Source of the DNA: Paratinospora sagittata
Lineage: Eukaryota > Streptophyta > Magnoliopsida > Ranunculales > Menispermaceae
Assembly (NCBI GenBank): GCA_035771175.1
Contig: CM069613.1
Location: forward strand, 3,406,001-3,470,000
Reading direction: 5' to 3'
DNA: 64,000 bases
Under the pieces are notes generated by a model that worked only from the letters and a program-made list of their open reading frames with translations, was not told the origin of the DNA and did no database searches. A program made the translations under genes and the position numbers. The first letter of the stretch is position 1. The number at the start of each line of letters is the position of its first letter. This document shows positions 22,261-34,780 of the stretch, in pieces.

Positions 22261-24057
22261 AATTTCAACCAAAAAAATAAAAATAAATAAAGATACCCAG
22301 AAGAAATTCAATCTTGCTTTAGTTCTTTGTGGTGTTTTAATGGCTCTGGAACTGCATATTTATGGGCAAAGATGAGAAAGTGAGAGAGAGAAGAACGTTC
22401 AATGGGTTGAAGAGTCAAAAATGAATTTATAAGAAGTTGCCAATAAGAGAGAAGATGGGCCAATTTAATTGGTTGGTGGATAACATGTAGTTGACTGCCT
22501 ACCTGTTTGAATGAATCACTAGGCAACACATTTAAGATGATAGATGAGCTAGCAAGTTGCAAAAATAATCCTACGAGTTTATTCAAGAATGGCCAAAATA
22601 CAACATTAATGCAAAGGGGATGACTTTGGTCATACGATGAATTGTGGAAAGCTTTTTTGCCCAGGTGAAATGCACTTTTTTGGTATTTGCTACTAAGGGT
22701 GTAAGCCGACCAGATCAACCCGATTGAACCGAATCAAATATGACGGGTTGAGTTAGTCTAGTGTTTGAGTTGAAAAAGCTCCAACCTGAACTATTCGGGT
22801 TGAGTCACGAGTTAGAAGCCTAAAAAATCGACCTAACCCAACTCAAGTCGAACTAGTTTGGTATTATGATATAGTGGTAGATGAATGTAATTTTATTTAA
22901 AATATTTTGATATTTTATGGTTAATTTAAAATAATTGTCAAATTTACATGTTGATATGGTTGTATTTGAAATTAAAATATTACATACTTGATGTCTATTA
23001 GTGTAAAATTTATATGTGAAATTTACAAATATAATTTTAGTCATCTCAAAAGTTAATATTTTCAACCCAAACAACCAACCTAACTCAACTCGAACTAATT
23101 TGAATTGAGTTGACATTTAGCTCCAACCCAACCCGTTAAACCCCAGTTTAGATGATGTTTTAGGAGTATAAATAAAGAAACTAAGATCAAATTTTTTCTT
23201 TGTTTATGATATCAAGTTACTAAGCTCAACTCAATTTAACTCAACTAAGTTTTTTTTTTAACCACATGATTAAGTACGACTATATGAATCTATTTTCTTT
23301 ACTCCGTTCCATCTAAGGCTAAGTTGACAGTTAAAGTATAAATATTTATATCTTTGTTAATTATTTTTGTCCGTTATTTTCATTAGGTCTCTTTATTAAA
23401 AAAATATTATTTTAGGTCGACCTTTATCTATATTTAAAAGACTTCATTACAAAAATGTTATTTTAGGTCGATTTTTACCTTTATTTTAGGTCTCTTCCTA
23501 TTTGGAGCGTCTAAACGACTTTGCTGTATATATTCAAATCAACTTAATCAATTTTCTCTTATTTTATCTTTAATTAGGGTCATTCCTTTCATTTTTTATT
23601 TTATCTTTTAAAATTTTATCACATATCCATAACAACATGTGTATTTCCATTGCACTTAATTTGTTCACCCGTTATTTTTTTTATTGCCCAACATTTTGTT
23701 CCATGCGACATAACTGGTTTAATAGTGATTTTACAAAAAAATTATTTCAACTCCAATGAGGAGCGATGATGAAATAATACTCCCAACATTCCTCCATTTT
23801 ACCTATTCAACACCAATTAATTAAGCTAATGAGGGGAAAAAATTTGCTAAGGAGATTATAATTTCTACACCAATTACAACAAACACTTCATATTTATAGC
23901 TTCATTAAAAGATTAAAAAAATTGTCTGTTTAGTTAGATTAAAATGTTCATTGGTTAAAGAAATTCAAAATTCTTCATTTACTTTCCATGTTATACTTTA
24001 ACATTTTTCATATATGTATCACTAATAAATCTAGTTGCCTACAATTTAGAAAAAAAA
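22261..24057. other. Upstream region of the F-box gene with decayed repeats
   Basis: 22261-22690 should hold the F-box promoter and 5' leader. 22695-23140 is rich in GGGTTGAGTT / AACCCAACCC words in both orientations and resembles a decayed relative of the MITE at 24995-25534, but I find no clear ends. 23560-23800 carries short RTE-type LINE words on the minus strand (for example NKMLGNKK next to a degenerate YGYVIKF). The rest is A/T-rich with nothing else supported. Confidence 0.5.
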
Positions 24058-24058
24058 A

Positions 24059-24283
24059 ATAGTTATGTAATATGGACCACATGCATTAATATACATATAA
24101 GTAGTAAAGTAGATAGATTTTTTTTTTCTCCCAGCAGCAAAGTAGATAGATATAAATGCATAGAAGATAGTTATGTAATATGGACCACATGCATTAATAT
24201 ACATATAAGTGGTAAAGTAGATAGATATATATTTTTTTTCTCTCAGCAGCAAAGTACATAGATATAAATGCATATAAGATAAA
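24059..24283 (+). repeat. Tandem duplication, ~112-bp unit x2
   Basis: A unit starting ATAGTTATGTAATATGGACC at about 24059 recurs at about 24168 and both end in a 'gatataaatgcata.a' block. The copies differ mainly in a T-rich run and a few substitutions. Confidence 0.8.
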
Positions 24284-24384
24284 AAAAAAATTACATTTTT
24301 ACCTATAGTAACCGAGTACCCATTTTTTCCTCTCGTGTTCATACCCGACCCTTTTTTTGGAAACAAACAAGAATTTTTGTCACA

Positions 24385-24882
24385 TCCTGGGTTGCACAGC
24401 GTGCTCCCTACCCAGATGTAGGCGCACCCCCTCGGGGCGAACACCTAGCCATAGTACCACATAATATTGTCACATCTAGCTGAATTCGCGATACTCAACA
24501 GGGCCCTAGTAACAGACTAGATCATTTACCCCCACTATTCATGAATAGTGAAGGGTCTCCCCCAAGTCGAACTCGCAACCTCTCCCTTAAGGAGTTAGCT
24601 TTCGCACTTGGAGTAACCACTGAACCATTCATTCAGTGGTTACTAGGAATGCGAAATCTAACTCTTTAAGGGAGGTTACGAGTTCGATTCCTGGGGAGGC
24701 CCTGCACTATTTATAAATAGTGGCAGACAAATGATTTCGGTACAAGAGACGTCCTTGTGTGGCGGTGGTTGTACCGGGATGAGACAATATTATGGATCCA
24801 TAATGGCTTAGGCGTTCGCCCCGAGGGGGTGCGCCCACACCTGGGTAGGGGGCACGCTGTGCAACCCAGGGTGTAATAATTT
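24385..24882. mobile_element. Two SINE-like units in head-to-head orientation (500-bp inverted repeat)
   Basis: 24385-24626 (minus) and 24631-24882 (plus) are diverged copies of one ~245-bp unit whose 5' ends meet at ATTCATTCAGTGGTT. Each has a Pol III A-box-like TCAGTGGTTACT followed ~40-50 bases later by a B box (AGTTCGATTCC at 24681-24691; complement AGTCGAACTC at 24565-24574) and ends in 'cacgctgtgcaacccag'. The tRNA-like boxes suggest a SINE; the pairing could fold into a long hairpin. I cannot name the family, and a fold-back MITE is the alternative. Confidence 0.65.
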
Positions 24883-24994
24883 ATGTCCATACCCGACCTA
24901 CTTTGAAAGTTATATTTTTCATATCCGCTTAAAAATGGTTCGGACAATACCGGATAAGCAAGTGTCCACAATTATTGTCACCCCTAGTTTGAAT

Positions 24995-25534
24995 TAGGGG
25001 TGTACATATTGAGTTGGGTTGGGGTCAAAACCTAACCCACCTTAAACAGTTCTGATTGGTAAATTTAAAACTCAACCCAACCCAATCCAAATAATTCGAG
25101 TTCGATTTAGGTTGGGTCGGTAGATTGAGTTAGACTTGGGCCTAATTTTAGTAACTTTAAATAATAATTTACCAAATAATTTCAAAAAGGCAAATTGTAG
25201 CGGACCTTTTCTTTTACTCGATATTTACAATATATTATTACTATGACTTAAATTGGTGATTATGAATAAGACTAAAGCTCTTTTTTTTTTAAAGGGTTAA
25301 GCTCTAAATCATGAATATGTAACTGTAACATTTGTGACTTTGAAATCAATACTAAGGTTTTGAATGAACATCGACTCTGGTTGGGCTACTTTAATTTTTA
25401 TGAGTTGAACTTATGACCCAACCAAAACCAATCGGATTAAATATTTTGAAACCCAACCCAACCTAAGCAACTTATTTAACCCAATTCAAACTAACCCAAA
25501 AAGTTCAGTTCGGTCGGGTTGATGAACGCCCTTA
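24995..25534. mobile_element. hAT-type MITE, 540 bp
   Basis: Imperfect terminal inverted repeats (TAGGGGTGTACAT at the left, complement of ATGAACGCCCTTA at the right) are flanked by a perfect 8-bp target duplication GTTTGAAT (24987-24994 and 25535-25542). An 8-bp duplication plus TAGGGGTG-like ends is the signature of hAT elements. There is no coding frame; the interior is A/T-rich with GGTTGGGT words. Confidence 0.88.
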
Positions 25535-25591
25535 GTTTGAATTGACGGCTTTAGTCCTGCCTATACAGGCCTAAAAGCTTAGCTTTGGTCC

Positions 25592-25714
25592 AGCCCACAT
25601 AAAGTGTGCTTACAGGCAGGCTTGATTCAATTATGCTACTTTGTTAACTGGGCTGGACGTTGAATTGGAGGCCTGGTCTTATCAAGCCCACCTTTTATTT
25701 CTATCCAAAACCCT
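25592..25714 (+). promoter_or_regulatory. eL19 promoter: site II elements and telo-box-like motif
   Basis: Three TGGGCT/AGCCCA site II motifs occur at 25592-25597, 25649-25654 and 25685-25690, and AAACCCT at 25708-25714 resembles a telo box. A pyrimidine-rich stretch follows (25711-25730). Site II plus telo boxes are typical of plant ribosomal protein gene promoters and couple them to growth and cell proliferation. Confidence 0.65.
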
Positions 25715-25832
25715 CCTCTCTCGTTGTCCTCAGTTGTAGCCCTAGCTATCGATTTTCGTATAAAAACCTAATCTCTCTAGAAGCAGCAGAGGAGCGCGAG
25801 GAAGGAAGGAACAGCGCTTTGGAGAGACGAAA

Positions 25833-27924
<2,092 letters not shown>

Positions 27925-29504
27925 AGGGTTTTGAGGGACAAGACTTCAATGACTTTAAATCATTAGTTATGCAGACCTATTTTATGTTGTGTAAGAGTGA
28001 CAATCTTTTGAATTGTTGCTTAGTTTTTGTTTTAATGTTTGGTTATGAGAGAACATGGCTTAGTTTTGTGTTTTTTGCAAACAACAGTATAGTTTCTATG
28101 ACCTTAATTTTCATTTTTAATCTAGTTTATCATGGAGCACATTTCATTTTATGCTGTGTTTTAGTTTCTGAAGTTTTCTTGAATTGAGGAAAGTAAGATG
28201 CATTTTTGCCCAGTGCATATCCGTGCTATGTAGGTAGCAAGTGATTCTCCAGATCACTGTTGCAAAAGACAATGTTTTAATTATGGTTCTGTAGTTCTCC
28301 ATTATTCTGTCTAAAGTACCACAAGTATAGAACGTATATTTTCTAGTTCTAGATATGATATCCTGTAAGCTTCTAGGCTATTTTTTGAGTTTAAACTATC
28401 AGGTGTTGAATCTGCATTCACTAGGTCATTGTCATTTTAACATAAATTGGCTGGTACATAGAAATTACTATCGGATTAGTGAATGGTAGTGCATATCTTC
28501 CAAGTTTTAAGTTTGTCTTCCTTTATGACATATAAGTTGTTTTAAGTCTTAAAATTTTAAGGTATTTGTATTGTGGGCAAGAAGTTTACGTCCATATTAT
28601 ACAATTTATTCTTCATTCGTATTTTCGTTGCCTAATCAAGATGAATGGCTCGTGTCTGAATTACATTGGATTAATCACTAATCTCTAAAGTCAGCTTCAC
28701 CTACCAAGATTATTGCTCGCTTATGCGGCATGGTACCCAAGTTGGGGAAGGACATTGAGATCCTGTTCTCTACAAGAGAAGTCATGCCTTTTTTGTCTAT
28801 TCCTTTTTATACTGCTATTCTGTAAAGCCAAAATTTCGTCTAAACTCAACAATCACGCAACCATTATGTTATTTTTAATATTTTTGAACTTTTATTATTT
28901 TTAATGGAATTTTCTAATGATTTTTGTTGTCTGTGTTTAAATTACTTTACAAGTTTTTTCTTTCACTGTATTATTACAACGGGCTTACTTATTTAATTTC
29001 TTAAAGAGAGTCGTAATGTTTAGTATTACACCAAAAATAGAATTAAAAAAAGCAAGAAAATTTTCTTTCGGGAATAAATAAATAAACAAGGCATTTAATA
29101 TGGCTTAGATGAAATATTAAATTAAGTATCATCAAATAAGATGGTGAAGTAGTTAGAGTTGGTATTGCCGTAGACCACATGTAGAGGCACCAATCCACCT
29201 TCTTGGGGATTAGCCAATGTGCCTAAGATTGCTGCATGCCCTAAGTCGGGCCTTTCTTTGTACCAGCTCTCGTTTAAAAAAAAAAAAAAAAAAACTAATA
29301 ATAAAGGAAGATGTTATCATGTTAATCTAATTTTAGCATTTCTCTAATTACAAAACTCAATTCTTTAAACTCCATGGCCTTGGCGCAGTTACCAGTCACA
29401 TCTCCTTCTCCAACCGCGTTATCTCTCTCTCTCGCTCGCTCGCTCGCTCGCTGGCTGAACTTTACTCCGATATATCTACATCGACGAGCTCAGTTCGAAC
29501 CACC
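27925..29504. other. Intergenic region between eL19 and the TPR gene
   Basis: 27925-28200 is probably the eL19 3' UTR. 29150-29297 ends in a 20-base A run (29277-29296) and reads like a short SINE or retro-insertion, with no clear Pol III boxes. 29425-29455 is a CTCT/CGCT-rich stretch in the likely 5' leader of the TPR gene. No other gene is seen. Confidence 0.5.
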
Positions 29505-32152
29505 ATGAACTCGATCACAAGCTCAAAACCAAACCTTTCTTCGCAATTTTACTTCTGCAACGTTTCATCTTCTCCTCCTTCTGCATTCCCATTTGGTCTC
29601 AAAACCTCCAAAACCTCCCTCTTCTACGTCGCTTCTCCTTCAAAAATGCAGCACACGGAAACCCTAGCTCCGCTCTTAACTCGTCGCTTGTTCCTCCCCT
29701 CCGTTTCCGGAATCTGGGACGCCTTGACCGGCGGCGACTCTGCTCGTGAACCCGTACTCGCCGTTCGCCGGGGAATGCTGCTCTTCCGACAGGTACTACT
29801 ACTCCGACCCAATCTTTTCTTGTTTGGTATAGAATTCGAAACAGTTTTCTGTTTTCTAAAACAGAGATGATTCCATTTGGTTAGGATGTTTTTGAAAATC
29901 TCAGAAATTACAGACCTTGATTAAGATTTGTGGATATAACATTGTTGTTTTCTTTGATTTCTAGAAAAAAAACTTTGAAGACAGTTTTTTAAAATTTTAT
30001 TTTCAAAAACTAATTGTGAATGCTGAACCAAACAGGCCCTTCGCCTCAGTCTCCATGATGCTAATGCTTGTAATTGTTGATCATGAAGGGTGATGTTGCC
30101 GGGTCGTTAATGGAGTTCGATAGAGCAATTGAGTTGGATCCTCGGCAAAAGGCTTGTATGGTCATTTGATGGCATCTGGTTCTTACTTATTTGTACTTAT
30201 TTGCAGTGTTTATTTGATTTTTGAGAGTGATTGTGTAGATGTTATGTGGTTTCTATCAGATTTGTGGCAGAGGGGGCTGTCATTGTATTATCTGGATAGG
30301 TACCTAATTGCAGTTTTGAGAGGCTGAGTTCTTAATGTGGTGTTTAGAGGGTTGAGAGGATTTGAAGTTGGTGTGTGTTTATGATAGGTTTGAAGAGGGG
30401 GCGGAGCAATTTCGATTAGATGTTGCGCAGAATCCTAATGACACCGAGGAATCTATTTGGTGTTTCCTCTGTGAGGCTCAATTGTATGGAGTGGATGAAG
30501 CAAGGAGACGATTCCTTGAGGTATTTCAGCTCTTGCTTGAACCCCAATTTTGTGTATCATTGCTTGAACGAGCAATTTTAGAGTATGCATGTGAATTGGG
30601 TGAAAGCCAATTGCTTTGCCAACTAGAATTGGTAAATTTTTCATATATATAAACAAGTTTGAGCAGAAGTTATGACTTGTGGGACAAATGAATTCTACAT
30701 TATGATTTTTTTTCTTCGCATTATCCGCATTTAGGATAAGGCCTGTATGATGGGGATAGGTAGTCTATAATTGTTTTTGCTACGTAGGACCAACCTTTGT
30801 ATTAGATATGGATTATTTCCCTTCCTTCCTGATGCAAAATTATGCTAGTCATTCTAGGTACTTATGAGTCTTATGCAGGTTGGTCGTGATCTGAGACCTA
30901 TCATGCGCGAGGTTTATACTATGTTTAAAGACTCAGGTGATCCAGAAAAGGTGTGGAATTATGTTGTGGATACATGCTTTTCTTTGCATTTTATTTAGTA
31001 GTTCCTTACAAGGCCTTCTCACAGTTTCCTCAGTCTATAATCATTAATGATATTTAATCTGGTCTACTGAGAAATTGTCAGTTCTAGAAAAAGATGGGGG
31101 AAAAGATAAACTGAATCTTTCTGTTAGATATGTGAGATGAGACAAGATCATGCTTGAGCTTACATTAGAAAGCCAATGTCAAGTGGAAAATGTGTTTGTA
31201 TCCTTTTTGTTTACAAGATAAAATATTTCTTAATATAATCTCGAAGTTTCTTTTCCCTATCACAAGTTCATTATTCAATGGATGAGGCTTTTTTTTTTTT
31301 TGTGTGTAAGCTAAAACTCCTATAAATTCATTAACACTTCTCAGTTATGTATAGTTATGCAGTATCTTTCCAGTACAGAATAATTGATTTCTTGACATAA
31401 GTGGCGTTCTGTACAAGTTCCATTTAAGTTAGGATATTTCTATGGAATTGCATAAGATTTGGACTTCATCTAATCAAAGTGTGTTGGGATGCTCTTGACA
31501 GCTTGTTTCTGCATTTGTGCATGGGAAGGAGCCTGAGGTTTTCTATGCTTCTTTATATGCTGGGCTGTATTATGAATCTGAGGTCTGTAGTACACAAACT
31601 TAATTTCATTCTCCTGAACAGAAAATTAAAATTCATCATGTATTGTGTACCTCTTTTAAAGTTGTAGCCATGGTTGAGTAGCTACATTTACTTTACTATT
31701 TTTCTTTCTTCTTGTTATTACAGTTTCATACATAACACAAGCATGCTCCCATTCTATAAATTCCCAAATAGAACTTTTGCTTGTTATGTTTGTTTTGAAA
31801 TTTGCATCACACATTGATTGTTTGATTCTCTAACTAAATACCCTTTTATTCTTAGCAATGATATATATATATATATATCTAATGTAATCAGTCACTGGTA
31901 GACTAATTTATCTTTGCATTTTCCTCAATTCAGAGAAACTCAGAAGCTGCAAAACGTCACATAGTCGCTGCAACTCAGTCCCCATATGCAATCAGGTCAG
32001 ATTTCCGGGGCGATTTGAATGTGTTTGATGCTGCAAAATGGAACGGTTGCTTCTGTTAATGCTATTTATTATTACACAGGTCGGACGATTACATGGCTTC
32101 CCTTGCCAAGGTCCATTGCCTTTGTCGAAAATGGACCTCCAAACCCAATTAA
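29505..32152 (+). CDS. Plastid-type tetratricopeptide-repeat (TPR) protein, 8 exons
   Basis: Exons 29505-29792, 30089-30155, 30260-30299, 30388-30520, 30879-30950, 31502-31582, 31934-31995 and 32080-32152 give 271 aa in one frame. Residues 1-~70 are rich in Ser/Thr and basic residues, poor in acidic ones, and look like a chloroplast transit peptide. A TPR-like helical region follows (GDVAGSLMEFDRAIELDPRQ, then YLWQRGLSLYYLDRFEEGAE, then QNPNDTEESIWCFLCEAQLY), ending in SDDYMASLAKVHCLCRKWTS. TPRs scaffold protein complexes; the partner cannot be told from the sequence. ATG context is ACCACCATG. The acceptor before exon 2 is AAG rather than CAG; the rest are typical. I recognise the family as conserved plant TPR proteins but not a named gene. 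Confidence 0.88.
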
Positions 32153-33530
32153 CCTTAACTAGATTTGCCTCCGTGAAAAGCCCATTACGGGTAAGTTACT
32201 TTTTGGGCCCTCGGCCCATTAACAATGATGTAATTTCAGCGTCTGGAGAGGGTTTTTTTTTAGACTTTAGCCTTGAAGAAGTAGAAAACCCTAATTTCTA
32301 ATCTATAAATATGGTGGGGGTGAAATTATCGTTTCTATCATCGTCACTTCGGCGTAGCCGCTGTGTTGTGCAATGGATGCTTCTTACTTGGATTTCTTAA
32401 AGCTTGTTTAGTTTATTTTTTTCATTTTTAGGGTGTTTTAATTTCTTTGAAGAGGGATGGATTGGAAAAGAAGGGGGGTTTCTCAGTGATGTCAAAGATT
32501 GATGACGAGTCTGATTAATATCCATTTTATCAACCTTGATGTGAACTGAGGCATTTGTCTGAGAGAAACCCCTCTTCTTCTTCTTCTTCCCTTTCATCGC
32601 CTTTTCTTTCTCTTTCTAATTGGTTTTGGTGTTCTTGACAAAAAAAAAAGGAGGTTTTGTGGTTCCTTATGACGTATATTATTGGGTTATTTATTTATTT
32701 ATTTTTTGAAAAATATATTGTTGGGTTAAAAGCTATAAGAAATTATGCATTAATCTTTTTTGTCATAAATAAAATTTGAAAGATAAATAAATATATTTGC
32801 AGCTTTATGCAAAACCGGTTTCGTTTATTGAAGATCGCAGTCAATTGAAAGCCGGAGTTCTTGAAAACAGGTTGTAGAGCTGCATTTTATTGAACTTTGT
32901 TGATAAACCTCTCAAATTTATTAGGAGTTCTTAAAAAGCCTTTCAAATAACAAGAAGGGGTTGGTTAACTGGTATTGGGGAGCGAATTAAGAGGTAATGT
33001 TGAGGGGCTTATCAGTAGTTTGAGTCTGGCCGTTTAGTTTTTGTTAGGGAGGTGTTTTTGTCCTGTACATTTTTTTAGAAGGATTAGTCCTTCAAGGCAC
33101 TGTTGAGGGTCGAAAAGTCGATAAAAAAATAGAAAAGAAAAGAAAAGAAAGAGTCTCTCAGTCCATCACATTAATCGTTAAAAATAGTAAATATATATAT
33201 ATATTTATTTTTAATGTTAAGTATAGTGTAGCCTGTTTGGTTAGACATTTAAAAACAGTTTTTCACAATGTAGTATTTAAATACTGTTTTTAAGTATTTT
33301 TTTATGAAAACAAGGGAAACAATAAACAATAATCAAAGCAAAGAAGTTTTTATGAATCTTTGTTCAAAAAACAAGCTTGAGATGTGAGCTTGGTTCGACC
33401 ACGTTCATCTCTTTGGGAGCGTCTTACCTGATACCCGCCAAACCATACCGGGTTATTGTGTGAAGAGATTACATCACAAAATTAACAAAAAAAGAAAAAA
33501 ATCACATCAGCAAAGGGGAAAAAAGTAGGG
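32153..33530. other. Intergenic region
   Basis: A/T-rich, with a (GAA)n-like run near 32575-32590 and an AAAAG repeat near 33128-33152. GGTTCGACC at 33391-33399 looks like a lone B box without a partner A box. No gene is supported. Confidence 0.5.
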
Positions 33531-34107
33531 GGTGTTTTTGATTCGGTTTAATTTTTATTTAAATAAAATTGAATATAGTTTGGGTTGAATTTTTAAAACC
33601 CGAAATTGAACTGTATTAATATTCAAATTGAGAACTGATTTTGTTCAGATTAGTTATGTTAATTTTATAGTTATAAATTTTATATTTAATATTATTTTAT
33701 TTTTTTAAAACATATTACATTCTTTCAAAAATATAATATAAAGTTTTATTATTATAAATAAAATACAAAATATATTATTATATTTAATAATATGAATATT
33801 AAAAGAGATTGACGTAAATTTTTTTTATATATTTTTCATTCAAATGTATCGGTACATTTAATTTTAAATATTTAATAATTAAATTAATAAAAATTAAAAA
33901 TAAGTTTAAAAGATATTTTAAATAAATAAATATATATATATAGTTTAAGGTTATAAGAAAATGACTGTATTGTCTTTAAATTCTGTTTGGGTTAAATTTG
34001 ATTATTCAATAGTTAAATCAAATCGAATCGGTTGATTTTTTTTATTTTTTAAATTAAAAATTAAATTACATTGGTTTAGTTCAGTTTGATCGAATAAACA
34101 CCTTTTA
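33531..34107. mobile_element. MITE-like element, ~577 bp
   Basis: Inverted ends (GGTGTTTTTGATTCGGTTTAA at the left; complement of ...TTTGATCGAATAAACACCTTTT at the right) lie between direct repeats AAAAAAGTAGGG (33519-33530 and 34108-34119). The interior is very A/T-rich and non-coding. A hAT-like origin is possible, but the duplication is longer than 8 bp because of the A run, so the exact ends and class are uncertain. Confidence 0.65.
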
Positions 34108-34780
34108 AAAAAAGTAGGGAGTGAAAAAGTCGTAATATTTTTAATGCTTTAATTTAAAAAATGTAAGTTTTTTTTAAGGTAAATAAGAAGAAAGGCAGTT
34201 TCCTCAATGCCCATTATGAAATTTAAAAATTAAAAGGAAAGACTAGATTTAAAAAAAAAAGGAAAAGGAAAAAAAATCGTGTCCTGAATAAAATGATTTT
34301 TTTAAAAAAATTCATATAAAATATCAACTTCTAATGAAATTGTATGCCATGACAAATAAAGTGTAACAAAAACTGAGGAACTCCTTTACACACATTTTGT
34401 GTGGATGATTGTAGGCCTATTTATTTAACTTAAAAGACAGGCCAAACTTAAGGGCTTAGGACGTTAGTAGGCTTAATGGTCTAATTTAAAGGCTAGCCAA
34501 ACTTAAGAGTGACTTAGGACGTATGGGATAGAGACAGATCGAGCCAAAATATACTTCAACTGCATGCACTGACGTTTAATTTAATCCTTAAAATTTCTTT
34601 TTTTATTAGTAACTCCCTCTGTCACATGATAAGAAGCGCCTTGCGCCATCGTAACTACTGTAGCCTTGGTTTTCTTGCCCCCGTCTCGCGGCTAGCTCTC
34701 TCTTCAATCTTCGTTGTCTTTCTTTTGTGCTGCAGCTTAAGCATTACGCTGGAGGGTGGACCAACCGGACCAAGTTAACC
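34108..34780. other. Intergenic and promoter region of the GGCT-fold-like gene
   Basis: A/T-rich up to ~34560, then a C/T-rich leader. GGCTTA/TTAAG blocks around 34440-34520 are repeated twice. No gene is seen. Confidence 0.5.

Noticed and set aside
22261..22311. 17-residue N-terminal extension of the F-box protein
   Set aside because: Family members start just before LPEGC, and the extension is a phenylalanine-rich stretch from an A/T-rich leader.
24632..24700. Possible tRNA gene
   Set aside because: Only A- and B-box words are present; no acceptor stem or anticodon arm can be drawn, so a SINE-like unit is more likely.
33391..33399. Lone GGTTCGACC as a Pol III B box
   Set aside because: No A box lies at the right distance and there is no poly(A) or target duplication.
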